From Oscillospiraceae bacterium (GTDB lineage: Bacteria > Bacillota > Clostridia > Oscillospirales > Ruminococcaceae), in contig JAFTQJ010000085.1 of the NCBI GenBank assembly GCA_017462785.1, positions 1 to 44,721 of the forward strand: a stretch of DNA of 44,721 nt, in the 5' to 3' direction. A program made the position numbers and the translations under genes. This document shows, piece by piece, positions 32,312 to 40,487 of this stretch. The notes beneath the pieces are model-generated. The model made no database searches. It saw only the letters and a program-made list of their open reading frames with translations, and was not told the DNA's origin. The first letter of the stretch is position 1. Each line of letters opens with the position of its first letter.

Positions 32312-32345
32312 AGGAAGGCAGTGGGGTATCCCCTCTGCCTTTCCT
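32312..32345 (+). terminator. Hairpin after rpsO
   Basis: AGGAAGGCAG-GGGG pairs with CCCC-CTGCCTTTCCT around TATC, followed by TATAAG. A strong stem with a poor T-run; it may act as a processing or partial termination site between rpsO and pnp. Confidence 0.6.
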
Positions 32346-32398
32346 TATAAGTAAATTCACAAAATTGCGTCAGCAGCGGTCTATTAGCATCTGACCGT

Positions 32399-32428
32399 AC
32401 CTCCGCAGCAGCGGGGGCAGGGTTTTTT
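32399..32428 (+). terminator. Terminator-like hairpin in the pnp leader
   Basis: CCTCCGC, loop AGCA, GCGGGGG, then CAGGGTTTTTT. It stands about 35 bp before the pnp start and after the rpsO hairpin. It could be an attenuator or a cleavage site, since pnp is commonly autoregulated through its leader; no specific mechanism is visible. Confidence 0.55.
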
Positions 32429-32463
32429 GCTAAAAACGCTGTCTGGCACAAAGGAGGAAAACT

Positions 32464-34578
32464 ATGTTTGAGAATTACAGAACATTTGAAACAACCTATG
32501 CCGGCAGACCGCTGGTAGTGGAAACCGGCAAGACCTGCGGGCTGTCCAACGGCTCCTGCTGGGTTCGCTACGGTGAAACAGTCGTAATGGCAAACGTTAC
32601 CGCTTCCGCAAAGCCCCGTGACGGCATCGACTTCTTCCCGCTGTCCGTGGACTACGAGGAAAGACTCTACTCCGTTGGCAGAATCCCCGGTTCCTTCACC
32701 AAGCGTGAGGGCAAGCCTTCCGAAAAGGCGATCCTGACTTCCAGAATGGTGGACAGACCCATCCGTCCGCTGTTCCCGAAGGACATGCGTAATGATGTTT
32801 CCGTTGTGATGACTGTACTGGCTGTGGATCCTGACTGCTCTCCCGAGATCGCAGGCATGATCGCAACTTCCATCGCAATTTCCATTTCCGATATTCCGTG
32901 GAACGGTCCGATCGCCGGCATCAGCGTAGGTCTGGTTGACGGTGAGATCGTGCTCAATCCCACACAGGAGCAGAGAGCAGTGACCGACCTGAACCTGACT
33001 GTTGCAGGCTCTGCTGAAAAGATCGTTATGATCGAGGCTGGTGCAAACGAGGTGGACGAAAAGACCATGCTCGATGCCATCATGACAGGTCATGAAGAGA
33101 TCAAGAAGATGGTTGCATTCATCAGCGGCATTCAGGCTGAGATCGGCAAGAAGAAGTTTGCATTTGAATCTCAGGAAGTACCGCACGAGATGTTTGAAGA
33201 AGTAGAAGCACTCTGCAGCGAAAAGGTGAAGTTTGCTCTCGATACCGATGACAAGAACATCCGTGAGGAGCGTCTGAAGCCCATCGTTGACGAGATGCAT
33301 GCAGCTCTGGATGAGAAGTATCCGGAGGAGGCTGCAAAGCTCGACGAGTGCATGTACAAGCTCCAGAAGAAGATCGTTCGTGCATGGCTCTATGAGGGCA
33401 AGCGTGTGGACGGCAGAGGCATTGACGAGATCCGTCCGCTGGCTTCTGAGGCTGGCGTTCTGCCGAGAGTGCACGGTTCCGGTCTGTTCACAAGAGGTCA
33501 GACACAGGTGCTGACCATTGCGACTCTGGGTCCGGTAAGTGACTCCCAGAAGATCGACGGTCTGGATGAAGAAACCTCCAGGCGTTATATGCACCACTAC
33601 AATTTCCCGTCCTATTCCGTAGGCGAAACCAAGCCCTCCAGAGGCCCCGGCAGACGTGAGATCGGTCACGGTGCACTGGCTGAAAAGGCTCTGGTTCCGG
33701 TTCTTCCGTCCGTTGAGGAATTCCCCTATGCGATCCGTACCGTTTCCGAGGTTCTCTCCTCCAACGGTTCCACCTCTCAGGGTTCCATCTGCGGTTCTAC
33801 GCTGGCTCTGATGGATGCAGGCGTACCGATCAAGGCACCGGTAGCAGGTATCTCCTGCGGTCTGATCACACTGCCCGACAGCGATGATTTCATGACCATG
33901 GTGGACATTCAGGGTCTTGAGGACTTCTTCGGCGATATGGACTTCAAGGTGGGCGGTACTCACAAGGGTATCACCGCAATTCAGGTGGACATCAAGGTTG
34001 ACGGTCTGACACCGGCAATCATTGCTGAGGCATTTGAAAAGACCAGAAAGGGCAGACTCTACATTCTCGATGAGATCATGCTCAAGGCAATTCCGGCTCC
34101 CAGAGAGACTGTGAACACCTATGCACCCAAGATGCTCCAGACCAAGGTACCGGTGGACAAGATCCGTGAGGTAATCGGTCAGGGCGGCAAGGTGATCCAG
34201 AAGATCTGTGCTGAGTGCGATGTTAAGATCGACATCAACGAAGAGGGCAACGTATTTGTCAGCGGTATCAATCTGGACAATGCAAAGAAGGCAATCCAGA
34301 TCGTGGAGACCATTGCAAATGATCCTGAGGTTGGTGCGATCTACAAGGGTAAGGTTGTACGCCTGATGAACTTTGGTGCGTTCGTTGAGATCGCTCCTGG
34401 CAAGGACGGTCTGGTACACATTTCCCAGCTCGACAACCATCGTGTAGAGCGTGTGGAGGATGTGGTTGCCATTGGTGACGAGATCGTTGTCAAGGTCATC
34501 GAGATCGACAAGCAGGGCAGAATCAACCTCTCCCGCAAGGAAGCACTGGCTGATATTGCTGCAAAGAAGAACAACTGA
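32464..34578 (+). CDS. pnp: Polyribonucleotide nucleotidyltransferase (PNPase)
   Basis: A 3'-to-5' phosphorolytic exoribonuclease. The 704-residue protein has two RNase PH domains (TYAGRPLVVETGKTCGLSNG near the start; GSGLFTRGQTQVLTI and GQGSICGS-like TSQGSICGSTLALMDAG in the second, with the catalytic Asp in MVDIQGLEDFFGDMDFK), a KH domain (KVPVDKIREVIGQGGKVIQK, about 560-579) and an S1 domain (YKGKVVRLMNFGAFVEIAPG, about 628-647). AAAGGAGG precedes the ATG by 8 bp. Cytoplasmic trimer in the family. Confidence 0.98.
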   Translation: MFENYRTFETTYAGRPLVVETGKTCGLSNGSCWVRYGETVVMANVTASAKPRDGIDFFPLSVDYEERLYSVGRIPGSFTKREGKPSEKAILTSRMVDRPIRPLFPKDMRNDVSVVMTVLAVDPDCSPEIAGMIATSIAISISDIPWNGPIAGISVGLVDGEIVLNPTQEQRAVTDLNLTVAGSAEKIVMIEAGANEVDEKTMLDAIMTGHEEIKKMVAFISGIQAEIGKKKFAFESQEVPHEMFEEVEALCSEKVKFALDTDDKNIREERLKPIVDEMHAALDEKYPEEAAKLDECMYKLQKKIVRAWLYEGKRVDGRGIDEIRPLASEAGVLPRVHGSGLFTRGQTQVLTIATLGPVSDSQKIDGLDEETSRRYMHHYNFPSYSVGETKPSRGPGRREIGHGALAEKALVPVLPSVEEFPYAIRTVSEVLSSNGSTSQGSICGSTLALMDAGVPIKAPVAGISCGLITLPDSDDFMTMVDIQGLEDFFGDMDFKVGGTHKGITAIQVDIKVDGLTPAIIAEAFEKTRKGRLYILDEIMLKAIPAPRETVNTYAPKMLQTKVPVDKIREVIGQGGKVIQKICAECDVKIDINEEGNVFVSGINLDNAKKAIQIVETIANDPEVGAIYKGKVVRLMNFGAFVEIAPGKDGLVHISQLDNHRVERVEDVVAIGDEIVVKVIEIDKQGRINLSRKEALADIAAKKNN

Positions 34579-34600
34579 GTTCACAATTCAAAATAAACAA

Positions 34601-34632
34601 AGCCGCTGTTCATCCGGACAGCGGCTTGTTGG
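34601..34632 (+). terminator. Terminator after pnp
   Basis: AGCCGCTGT, loop TCATCCGG, ACAGCGGCT, then TGTTGGTT. Stable stem with a moderate T-run, 20 bp after the pnp stop. Confidence 0.7.
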
Positions 34633-34653
34633 TTCTACAGAAAGGAGTGTATT

Positions 34654-35169
34654 ATGAAAATTGCGATCATGGGCTACAGCGGTTCCGGGAAATCGACACT
34701 TGCAGGAAAACTGAGCAAAATATACGGGGCGGATGTGCTGCATTTTGACACAGTGCATTTTCTGCCGGAATGGGAGGTCCGAAGCAGGGAAGAGAAGGAA
34801 CGTATCACGGAGGAATTCATGAACACCCATGATTCATGGGTCATGGACGGGAATTATTCCAAGCTATTTTACGAACGCCGGCTGAATGAAGCGGATGTGA
34901 TCATCCTTCTGCTCTTCAACCGGTTTTCCTGCCTGTATCGTGCAGCGAAACGCTACCGGAAATACAGAAACACCTCCCGTCCGGATATGGCAGCCGGCTG
35001 CAATGAAAAGCTGGACTGGGAATTCATCAGATGGATCCTGCATGACGGAAGAACCAAAGAAAGCAGGGCACGTTACCGCAGCGTAGCAGAACAATATCCG
35101 CAGAAGGTTGTCATCATCAGGAACCAGAAAGAGCTGGATGCTTATCTGAAGCAGTTTGCATCGAAATAA
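34654..35169 (+). CDS. P-loop kinase of the adenylate-kinase/FlaR (DNA topology modulation) type
   Basis: A 171-residue P-loop protein: Walker A GYSGSGKS (7-14), HFDTVHFLPEW (substrate-like segment), WVMDGNYSKLFYERRLNEADVIILLLFNR (Walker B-like), and a lid-like segment RPDMAAGCNEKLDWEFIRWIL. This matches proteins annotated as topology modulation protein FlaR, whose real substrate is unknown. AAAGGAG lies upstream of the ATG. It sits behind the pnp terminator without a clear promoter of its own. Confidence 0.82.
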   Translation: MKIAIMGYSGSGKSTLAGKLSKIYGADVLHFDTVHFLPEWEVRSREEKERITEEFMNTHDSWVMDGNYSKLFYERRLNEADVIILLLFNRFSCLYRAAKRYRKYRNTSRPDMAAGCNEKLDWEFIRWILHDGRTKESRARYRSVAEQYPQKVVIIRNQKELDAYLKQFASK

Positions 35170-35284
35170 ACCTTGAGATTTAGCTGAATTGTCAATTTCT
35201 GAAAAATGTCTGCCATTTTTTATACTGCGTTCATATTTATATTGTATAATGGTAGATGCAAATTACAGCAATGGAGATGAGCCT

Positions 35285-36055
35285 ATGAAGCCGGAACAAA
35301 TCGAGCATGAGATGAAACGTGTGATCTCAGCTGAAAATACATTCATGCGGATGAACACCCCCGACCCGTCCTCCCTCTGGCAGAAGCCGCTGGAACGGTA
35401 CATTCCCGCACAGCTGCAAAATACCCTCTATGCCGCATTCTGCAAAGCGTTCACACTGATTCTGGATAATGGTACCATGTGGATCGAAAAGACCTATAAT
35501 GCGGAGAAAATCAAGGAGGATTATCAGATCCACCAGTATGCCTCCGCTGTGCGGAAGGACAAAAACGGCATGTCGGATTTCCGGAAAAACGTCCGCAAAT
35601 CGAAATATGTCAATTCCATGATCTCGGCCGCTGAGGGTATCGGTATGGGAGCACTCGGCATCGGTCTTGCGGATATTCCGCTGCTGCTTGCCGTGCTTCT
35701 GCGAAGCGTTTACGAGATCGCTCTGCAATACGGCTTTTCCTACGACAGCGAGGAAGAGCAGGTTTTCATCCTCCGTCTGATGGAAACGGCACTCCTGCAC
35801 GGTGATGAGCTGGATTCACAGAATGCCGAGCTGAACCGCCTGCTCTATGCCGGAAAACTGCCGGAAATCAGCCGTTCGGAGCAGATCAAACGTACCTCCG
35901 GCGTACTTGCGGCGGATGTGCTGTTCCTGAAATTCATTCAGGGCATTCCTGTGGTCGGTATGGTCGGCGGTGTTTCGGATATCGTATGCCACAAGAAGAT
36001 CACGGACTATGCGGAGCTGAAATACCGCCGCCGCTTCCTGCACGGTCAAATGTAA
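35285..36055 (+). CDS. EcsC-family protein
   Basis: A 256-residue protein of the EcsC family (DUF697-like), named after a gene beside the Bacillus Ecs ABC transporter, with no known function. The core is AAEGIGMGALGIGLADIPLLLAVLLRSVYEIALQYGF, two apposed hydrophobic stretches, and IKRTSGVLAADVLFLKFIQGIPVVGMVGGVSD, ending in LKYRRRFLHGQM. ATG 35285 has GGAG 8 bp upstream; the longer open frame back to 35189 crosses the promoter region and is rejected. A TATAAT at 35245-35250 is the likely -10, with no good -35. Confidence 0.85.
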   Translation: MKPEQIEHEMKRVISAENTFMRMNTPDPSSLWQKPLERYIPAQLQNTLYAAFCKAFTLILDNGTMWIEKTYNAEKIKEDYQIHQYASAVRKDKNGMSDFRKNVRKSKYVNSMISAAEGIGMGALGIGLADIPLLLAVLLRSVYEIALQYGFSYDSEEEQVFILRLMETALLHGDELDSQNAELNRLLYAGKLPEISRSEQIKRTSGVLAADVLFLKFIQGIPVVGMVGGVSDIVCHKKITDYAELKYRRRFLHGQM

Positions 36056-36116
36056 AAACTGCACGGTACAGCTCCGATTTTGTCGGCAGATTTCTTGTTT
36101 TTTTGCGGATTGGTTA

Positions 36117-36145
36117 TTGACTAATCTGCAAATATGTGGTATTAT
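36117..36145 (+). promoter_or_regulatory. Sigma-A promoter of the asparagine-synthetase-like gene
   Basis: TTGACT (36117-36122), 17 bp spacer, TATTAT (36140-36145). A small CGGG-TTTT-CCCG hairpin follows at about 36154-36165 in the leader. Confidence 0.78.
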
Positions 36146-36189
36146 TTTAACAGCGGGTTTTCCCGTTAGTCTACGCAATGAGGTGTACT

Positions 36190-37728
36190 ATGATCGAAAT
36201 CAGGAAATACAGAGGTCACATCCGCAACTGGCAGGCACTCTGCGAAGAGCTTGGCATTGATGCCGGACTTTCCAGAGAAGCCCGTGAAGCGGAGATCCTG
36301 ACCAAAGCCTATGAAGCATGGGGAACGGAAATGGCGAACCACATGCACGGCATGTTCGCATTCGCCCTCTGGGATACGGATGTACAGAAGCTTGTCTGCA
36401 TCCGTGACCAGTTCGGCACAAAGCCGTTCTATTATTATCTGACCGCCGGCGGCGAGCTGTTGTACGGCACGATGGTGCGTGAAATTCTCAGTCAGGATGG
36501 ATTTGTCAAGGAGCTGAACGAAGAACAGCTCCAGATCTACATGAGCCTGACCTATCCGGCAGGGGAGGACACCTTCTTCAAGGGAATGAAAAAGCTCATG
36601 CCGGGCTGCTGTCTGGTTTGGCAGAACGGTGCAATTTCTATCACCCGTTACTGGAAGCCTGAGTTCCATGCGGATGAAACCAAGACGCTGGACGAGTGGG
36701 CGGATGAGATCCATTCCACTGTTGCACAGATGATGGAAGAGGTCAAGACACCCGATGAAACGGCGTATTCCTTCCTTTCCGGCGGCGTGGATTCTTCCTA
36801 TGTGCTTGCCATGTCCGATGTACAGATGTCCGCTTCCTGCGGCTATGATGATGAACGTTTCGACGAATCCGGACTTGCAAAGCAGACTGCCGATATTCTG
36901 GAGCGTGACAACAGCAGATGTCTGGTAACTCCTGAGGACTATTTTGCAGTGGTGCCCTATGTGATGTACAATATGGAACAGCCTTTGGGTGATGCGTCCG
37001 CAATTGCATTTGCGATCGCTTGCCGTGAAACTGCAAAGCAGAGCAAGCTCTGCTATTCCGGCGAGGGTGCGGATGAATTCTTCGGCGGCTACAACATGTA
37101 CCGCAATGCGGAACGCTACGGCGAAAACCTCAAAACCTTCTATGTCGGCAACACCAACATCATGAAGGAGGAGGAAAAGCAGCGTATCCTGAAGCACTAC
37201 AATCCCGATGTGCTCCCGATCAAGCTGGTTGAGCATATCTATGAGGAAACAGAGGGTCTGGATCCGCTGACCAAGATGTCCGCTGTGGACATTCAGATCT
37301 GGCTGGAGGGTGACATCTACCTGAACGTTGATAAGATGAGCACTGCCGCAGGGCTTGAGATCCGCATGCCTCTGACGGATAGACGCATTTTCGGCATTGC
37401 TTCCCGCATGCCCTCCCGTTTCAAGGTGAATGAGGAGCAGAACAAGGTCGCATTCCGTACCGCAGCCGCAAAGGTGCTGCCGGAGGAGATCGCATTCCGC
37501 AAGAAGCTCGGTTTTATCGTACCCATCCGCATCTGGCTGGCGGATGAACGCTACAATCAGGATGTACAGCGTCTGCTGTTCAGCGAGATTGCAGAGAAAT
37601 TCTTCCATATGGAGGAGCTTCGCAGCATCTGGGAAGAGTACATCGGCGGCAACTCCGACAACTGGAGAAAGGTCTGGATGATCTACACTTTCCTTGTATG
37701 GTATGAAGAATATTTTGTGAAGAGATAA
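36190..37728 (+). CDS. Asparagine synthetase AsnB-like protein with a truncated, Cys-less glutaminase domain
   Basis: A 512-residue protein whose synthetase half is complete: ATP site FLSGGVDSS (195-203), YSGEGADEFFGGYNMY, and MSTAAGLEIRMPL. The N-terminal Ntn amidohydrolase domain is cut short: no Cys at position 2, no RHRGPD or NGEIYN segments, and the protein joins the AsnB alignment only near NWQALCEELG and FAFALWDTDVQKLVCIRDQFGTKP. It therefore should not hydrolyse glutamine and may use free ammonia, or another amine donor. ATG 36190 has GAGG 6 bp upstream. No upstream coding sequence could supply the missing part. Own promoter and terminator. Confidence 0.9.
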   Translation: MIEIRKYRGHIRNWQALCEELGIDAGLSREAREAEILTKAYEAWGTEMANHMHGMFAFALWDTDVQKLVCIRDQFGTKPFYYYLTAGGELLYGTMVREILSQDGFVKELNEEQLQIYMSLTYPAGEDTFFKGMKKLMPGCCLVWQNGAISITRYWKPEFHADETKTLDEWADEIHSTVAQMMEEVKTPDETAYSFLSGGVDSSYVLAMSDVQMSASCGYDDERFDESGLAKQTADILERDNSRCLVTPEDYFAVVPYVMYNMEQPLGDASAIAFAIACRETAKQSKLCYSGEGADEFFGGYNMYRNAERYGENLKTFYVGNTNIMKEEEKQRILKHYNPDVLPIKLVEHIYEETEGLDPLTKMSAVDIQIWLEGDIYLNVDKMSTAAGLEIRMPLTDRRIFGIASRMPSRFKVNEEQNKVAFRTAAAKVLPEEIAFRKKLGFIVPIRIWLADERYNQDVQRLLFSEIAEKFFHMEELRSIWEEYIGGNSDNWRKVWMIYTFLVWYEEYFVKR

Positions 37729-37731
37729 AGC

Positions 37732-37768
37732 AAATGCTGCTGCACGTTGATGGTGCAGCAGCATTTTA
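37732..37768. terminator. Bidirectional terminator between the asnB-like gene and gtrA-like gene
   Basis: AAATGCTGCTGCAC / GTGCAGCAGCATTT with a loop of about 7 nt. Nearly the same stem (AATGCTGCTGCAC) ends the expansin gene at 44129, so this is a reused terminator sequence. Confidence 0.88.
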
Positions 37769-37770
37769 AG

Positions 37771-38217
37771 TTACTCCTGAGCCAGCTCCTGTTTTTTGGA
37801 ATTGCGGAACACCAGCTTTTTGCCAAGAATGTAATTCAGTACAATGACGATCACCTGAATGATGTATTTTGTCATCATCTCATCAGCATGGAGCAGCTCA
37901 ACGGCAAAGAACATGCCGAATATGTCGATCAGTCCCGTGAAGCCCCGTGCAAAGACGTATTTGATGATCTCCAGCAGAAGCTCCTTTGCATTGGCACAAT
38001 GATGACGGAACACAAACAGCTTGTTGGTGATGTAGGCAAGCACCTTTGCAGTGAGCACCGCAATGATATTGGCGATGCCGTATGCCATGCCGACATGCTC
38101 AAAAAGAAGCTTGAACACCAGAATATTGGCGATCGTTGTCAGCACGCCAAATACTGCATAGCTGATGAATTCTCTGGAAAAAACTTTCCTGATTATTTTC
38201 TGAATCAACTCTTTCAT
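37771..38217 (-). CDS. GtrA-family membrane protein
   Basis: A 148-residue protein with four helices. EFISYAVFGVLTTIANILVF at the start, IANIIAVLTAKVLAYITNKLFVF and a final IIQVIVIVLNYILGKKLVF are typical of GtrA proteins, which are thought to help move lipid-linked sugars during glycosylation of surface polymers. ATG 38217 with GGAGG 6 bp upstream is chosen; ATG 38253 (MQEKPIS) also has a Shine-Dalgarno but overlaps the predicted transcript start. Divergent from the ABC-F gene. Partner glycosyltransferase not adjacent. Confidence 0.87.
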   Translation of the reverse strand: MKELIQKIIRKVFSREFISYAVFGVLTTIANILVFKLLFEHVGMAYGIANIIAVLTAKVLAYITNKLFVFRHHCANAKELLLEIIKYVFARGFTGLIDIFGMFFAVELLHADEMMTKYIIQVIVIVLNYILGKKLVFRNSKKQELAQE

Positions 38218-38271
38218 AGACATCCTCCGGACAGAGATGGGCTTTTCCTGCATGTGCAGGCTCTCCTTTTC

Positions 38272-38300
38272 ATTATATGCCATCGCCGTACAAAATTCAA
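38272..38300 (-). promoter_or_regulatory. Sigma-A promoter of the gtrA-like gene
   Basis: On the minus strand TTGAAT (38300-38295), 17 bp spacer, TATAAT (38277-38272). Confidence 0.72.
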
Positions 38301-38351
38301 TATTATTTTGTGAACATTCGCAGAAAACGGGAGAATACGATCGGCGAATGC

Positions 38352-38381
38352 TTGACAATGCAGCAGAAAATATGCTATAAT
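38352..38381 (+). promoter_or_regulatory. Sigma-A promoter of the ABC-F gene
   Basis: TTGACA (38352-38357), 18 bp spacer, TATAAT (38376-38381), about 34 bp before the ATG. It is back-to-back with the gtrA promoter. Confidence 0.87.
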
Positions 38382-38414
38382 GAGTGCATATCTGAAGCAA
38401 CGAGGGGAAACAAG

Positions 38415-40199
38415 ATGATTTTATTATCCGCACAGAATCTATCCAGAACCTATATGGAACGCAAGGTGCTTGACGGGGCATCTTTCTTTTTGAATGAAGG
38501 CGACAAAGTCGGCATTATCGGCATCAATGGTACCGGAAAATCCACGCTCCTGCGGATCCTTGCAGGCGTGGAGGAACCGGACAGCGGCAGTGTGATCCGC
38601 ACAAACGGCGTCAGGATCTCCTATCTGCCGCAGATCCCGGAATTCGCACCGCATGGCAGCGTGTTGGAACAGGTCATGCTCCATCTTCCGGCTGACCTGA
38701 AAGAAGCCAAGGAATTCGAGGCACGTTCCATTCTTGGAAAACTTGGCATTGATGACTGCACAAGGGACATCGGCACGCTTTCCGGCGGTGAACGCAGACG
38801 TGCCGGAATTGCAGCGGCACTGATCCAGCCGAGCGACATTCTGCTTCTGGACGAGCCGACCAACCATATTGACAATGAAACCGTTCAGCTTCTGGAAGAA
38901 CAGCTCCGCAAATACCGTGGTGCAATTGTCATGGTAACGCATGACCGCTATTTTCTCAGCAGTATCACCGACAGGATCGTTGAGGTGGATCGTGGGCATA
39001 TTTATGAATACGAGGGGAATTACAGCACCTACCTCGAATTAAAGGCACAGCGTGAGGCGGATGTGCAGGCACATGAACGCAGAAACCGTACACTTTACCG
39101 GCAGGAGCTGGAATGGTTCCGCCGTGGTGTCAGGGCGAGGGGGACGAAATCCAAGGACAGGCTGGAACGCTTCCATGAGCTGGAGAACAGGGAAAAGCCC
39201 GTACAGGAGGAAAAGCTGCAATTGCAGTCCGTGGCATCCAGACTCGGCAAAAAGACGGTCGAAATCGAGGGGATCTCCAAGTCCATCGGCGAAAGACGGC
39301 TGATCTCCGACTTTTCCTGTATGCTTCCAAGGGATGCAAGGATCGGCATCGTGGGCAGCAATGGTGCCGGAAAGACCACACTGCTGAAAATGATCTGCGG
39401 TATGGTACAGCCGGATACGGGAACGGTCACGCTCGGCGACACTGTCCGGATCGGGTATTTTTCGCAGGAATGCGAGAGCATGGATCCGACCATGCGTGTG
39501 ATCGACTACATCCGTGAAACCGCCGAACGGATCCAGACACCGGAGGGCACGGTCACAGCAGCAAAGATGCTGGAAACCTTTCTGTTTTCATCGGAATTAC
39601 AGTGGAACCGGATCGAGAAGCTTTCCGGCGGTGAGAGAAAGCGGCTGTATCTTCTGAAAATTCTGATGACTGCACCGAATATCCTCCTGCTCGACGAGCC
39701 GACCAACGACCTTGACATTGCCACGCTGACGATTCTGGAGGATTATCTGCAAAGCTTCAATGGTGCAGTGATCGCTGTTTCCCATGACCGCTGTTTCCTT
39801 GACAAAACGGTCAGCGAGATCTGGGAGCTGAAAGATGGGGAGGTGCACCGCTTCAGCGGAAATTACAGTGACTATGCGGAGAAGTCCGTGCAGGAAACGG
39901 CGGAGCGTTCCCGCAAGTCAGCCGAAAAGAAGGAGCGTACCTTTACCGGAAAGACCAAGCTGAAATTTTCCTACAAGGAACAGCGTGAGTATGCAGTCAT
40001 TGATGAAGAGATCGCTGCACTTGAACAGAAAATCGCAGATACGGAAACAGAGCTTTCGGGCTGTACATCGGATTATGTCAGGTTGCAGGAGCTGACCACA
40101 GAAAAGGAAATGCTGGAGATGCAGCTTTCTGAAAAAATGGACAGATGGGTCTATCTCAATGACCTTGCTGAACGTATCGCCAACAGCGAAATGGTATAA
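38415..40199 (+). CDS. uup: ABC-F family ATPase, Uup-like
   Basis: A 594-residue soluble protein with two ABC cassettes and no membrane domain. Cassette 1: GINGTGKS (36-43), LSGGERRR, LLLDEPTNH. Cassette 2: GSNGAGKT, LSGGERKR, LLLDEPTND. The linker RRGVRARGTKSKDRLERF and the C-terminal coiled coil beginning KLKFSYKEQREYAVIDEEIA match Uup, a ribosome-associated ABC-F. Antibiotic-resistance ABC-F proteins are an alternative that sequence alone does not exclude. ATG 38415 follows GAGGGG; a longer open frame upstream crosses the promoter. Confidence 0.9.
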   Translation: MILLSAQNLSRTYMERKVLDGASFFLNEGDKVGIIGINGTGKSTLLRILAGVEEPDSGSVIRTNGVRISYLPQIPEFAPHGSVLEQVMLHLPADLKEAKEFEARSILGKLGIDDCTRDIGTLSGGERRRAGIAAALIQPSDILLLDEPTNHIDNETVQLLEEQLRKYRGAIVMVTHDRYFLSSITDRIVEVDRGHIYEYEGNYSTYLELKAQREADVQAHERRNRTLYRQELEWFRRGVRARGTKSKDRLERFHELENREKPVQEEKLQLQSVASRLGKKTVEIEGISKSIGERRLISDFSCMLPRDARIGIVGSNGAGKTTLLKMICGMVQPDTGTVTLGDTVRIGYFSQECESMDPTMRVIDYIRETAERIQTPEGTVTAAKMLETFLFSSELQWNRIEKLSGGERKRLYLLKILMTAPNILLLDEPTNDLDIATLTILEDYLQSFNGAVIAVSHDRCFLDKTVSEIWELKDGEVHRFSGNYSDYAEKSVQETAERSRKSAEKKERTFTGKTKLKFSYKEQREYAVIDEEIAALEQKIADTETELSGCTSDYVRLQELTTEKEMLEMQLSEKMDRWVYLNDLAERIANSEMV

Positions 40200-40205
40200 C
40201 TTTCA

Positions 40206-40232
40206 TGCCCCGTATGATGCGGGGCTTTTTTG
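40206..40232 (+). terminator. Terminator of the ABC-F gene
   Basis: GCCCCG / CGGGGC stem around TATGATG, then TTTTTTG, right after the stop codon. Confidence 0.9.
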
Positions 40233-40260
40233 TGCACTGCCGGCGGTTGATGAAAATTCC

Positions 40261-40289
40261 TTTACAAACCGCAAAACCTGTGCTATAAT
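40261..40289 (+). promoter_or_regulatory. Sigma-A promoter of the peptide-modification cassette
   Basis: TTTACA (40261-40266), 17 bp spacer, TATAAT (40284-40289). It resembles the rpsO promoter in core and edges (TTTACAAAC, TGTGCTATAATAG). Confidence 0.85.
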
Positions 40290-40323
40290 AGAGGTAGATC
40301 CACGAACGCAAGGAGGTATTGCT

Positions 40324-40479
40324 ATGAAAAAAGAACCCTATATCAGACCGGAAATGGAAATCTGTGAATTTGCAGCAGAGGACATCATTACGACCAGCAG
40401 CGAGCCTTCCCAGCTGACCAACGGCGGTGCGGATGCCGAACCGGAATCCGCTGCCTATGATGAGCTTTTCGGGGAGTGA
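40324..40479 (+). CDS. Small acidic peptide, candidate precursor of a modified peptide
   Basis: A 51-residue peptide starting MKKEPYIRPEME, with AAGGAGG 7 bp upstream of the ATG and a consensus promoter. Residues 1-20 look like a leader (basic start, then YIRPEMEICEFAAED); IITTSS (21-26) is followed by a short acidic tail ending YDELFGE. Small peptides with a K-x-Y-x-x-P start and an ED-I-I-T-T-S segment are common next to PqqD and HprK-like genes in gut bacteria, from memory. One cysteine (C14) and four serines (25, 26, 29, 42) are present. The five following genes are tightly packed. Precursor role is inferred. Confidence 0.72.
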   Translation: MKKEPYIRPEMEICEFAAEDIITTSSEPSQLTNGGADAEPESAAYDELFGE

Positions 40480-40487
40480 CCGGACGC

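Noticed and set aside
32236-34584. Long antisense open frame opposite pnp (782 codons)
   Set aside because: Shadow of the PNPase frame. Its translation is Leu/Cys/His-rich without domain patterns, and PNPase is certain on the plus strand.
36190-37728. Lasso-peptide cyclase belonging to the 40-43 kb cassette
   Set aside because: The synthetase region matches ordinary AsnB closely, it has its own promoter and terminator, and the unrelated gtrA and uup genes lie between. Lasso cyclases also normally keep the N-terminal domain.
38415-40199. ABC exporter for the peptide cassette
   Set aside because: Both cassettes are soluble with no membrane domain, the linker and C-terminus are Uup-like, and a strong terminator separates it from the peptide gene.
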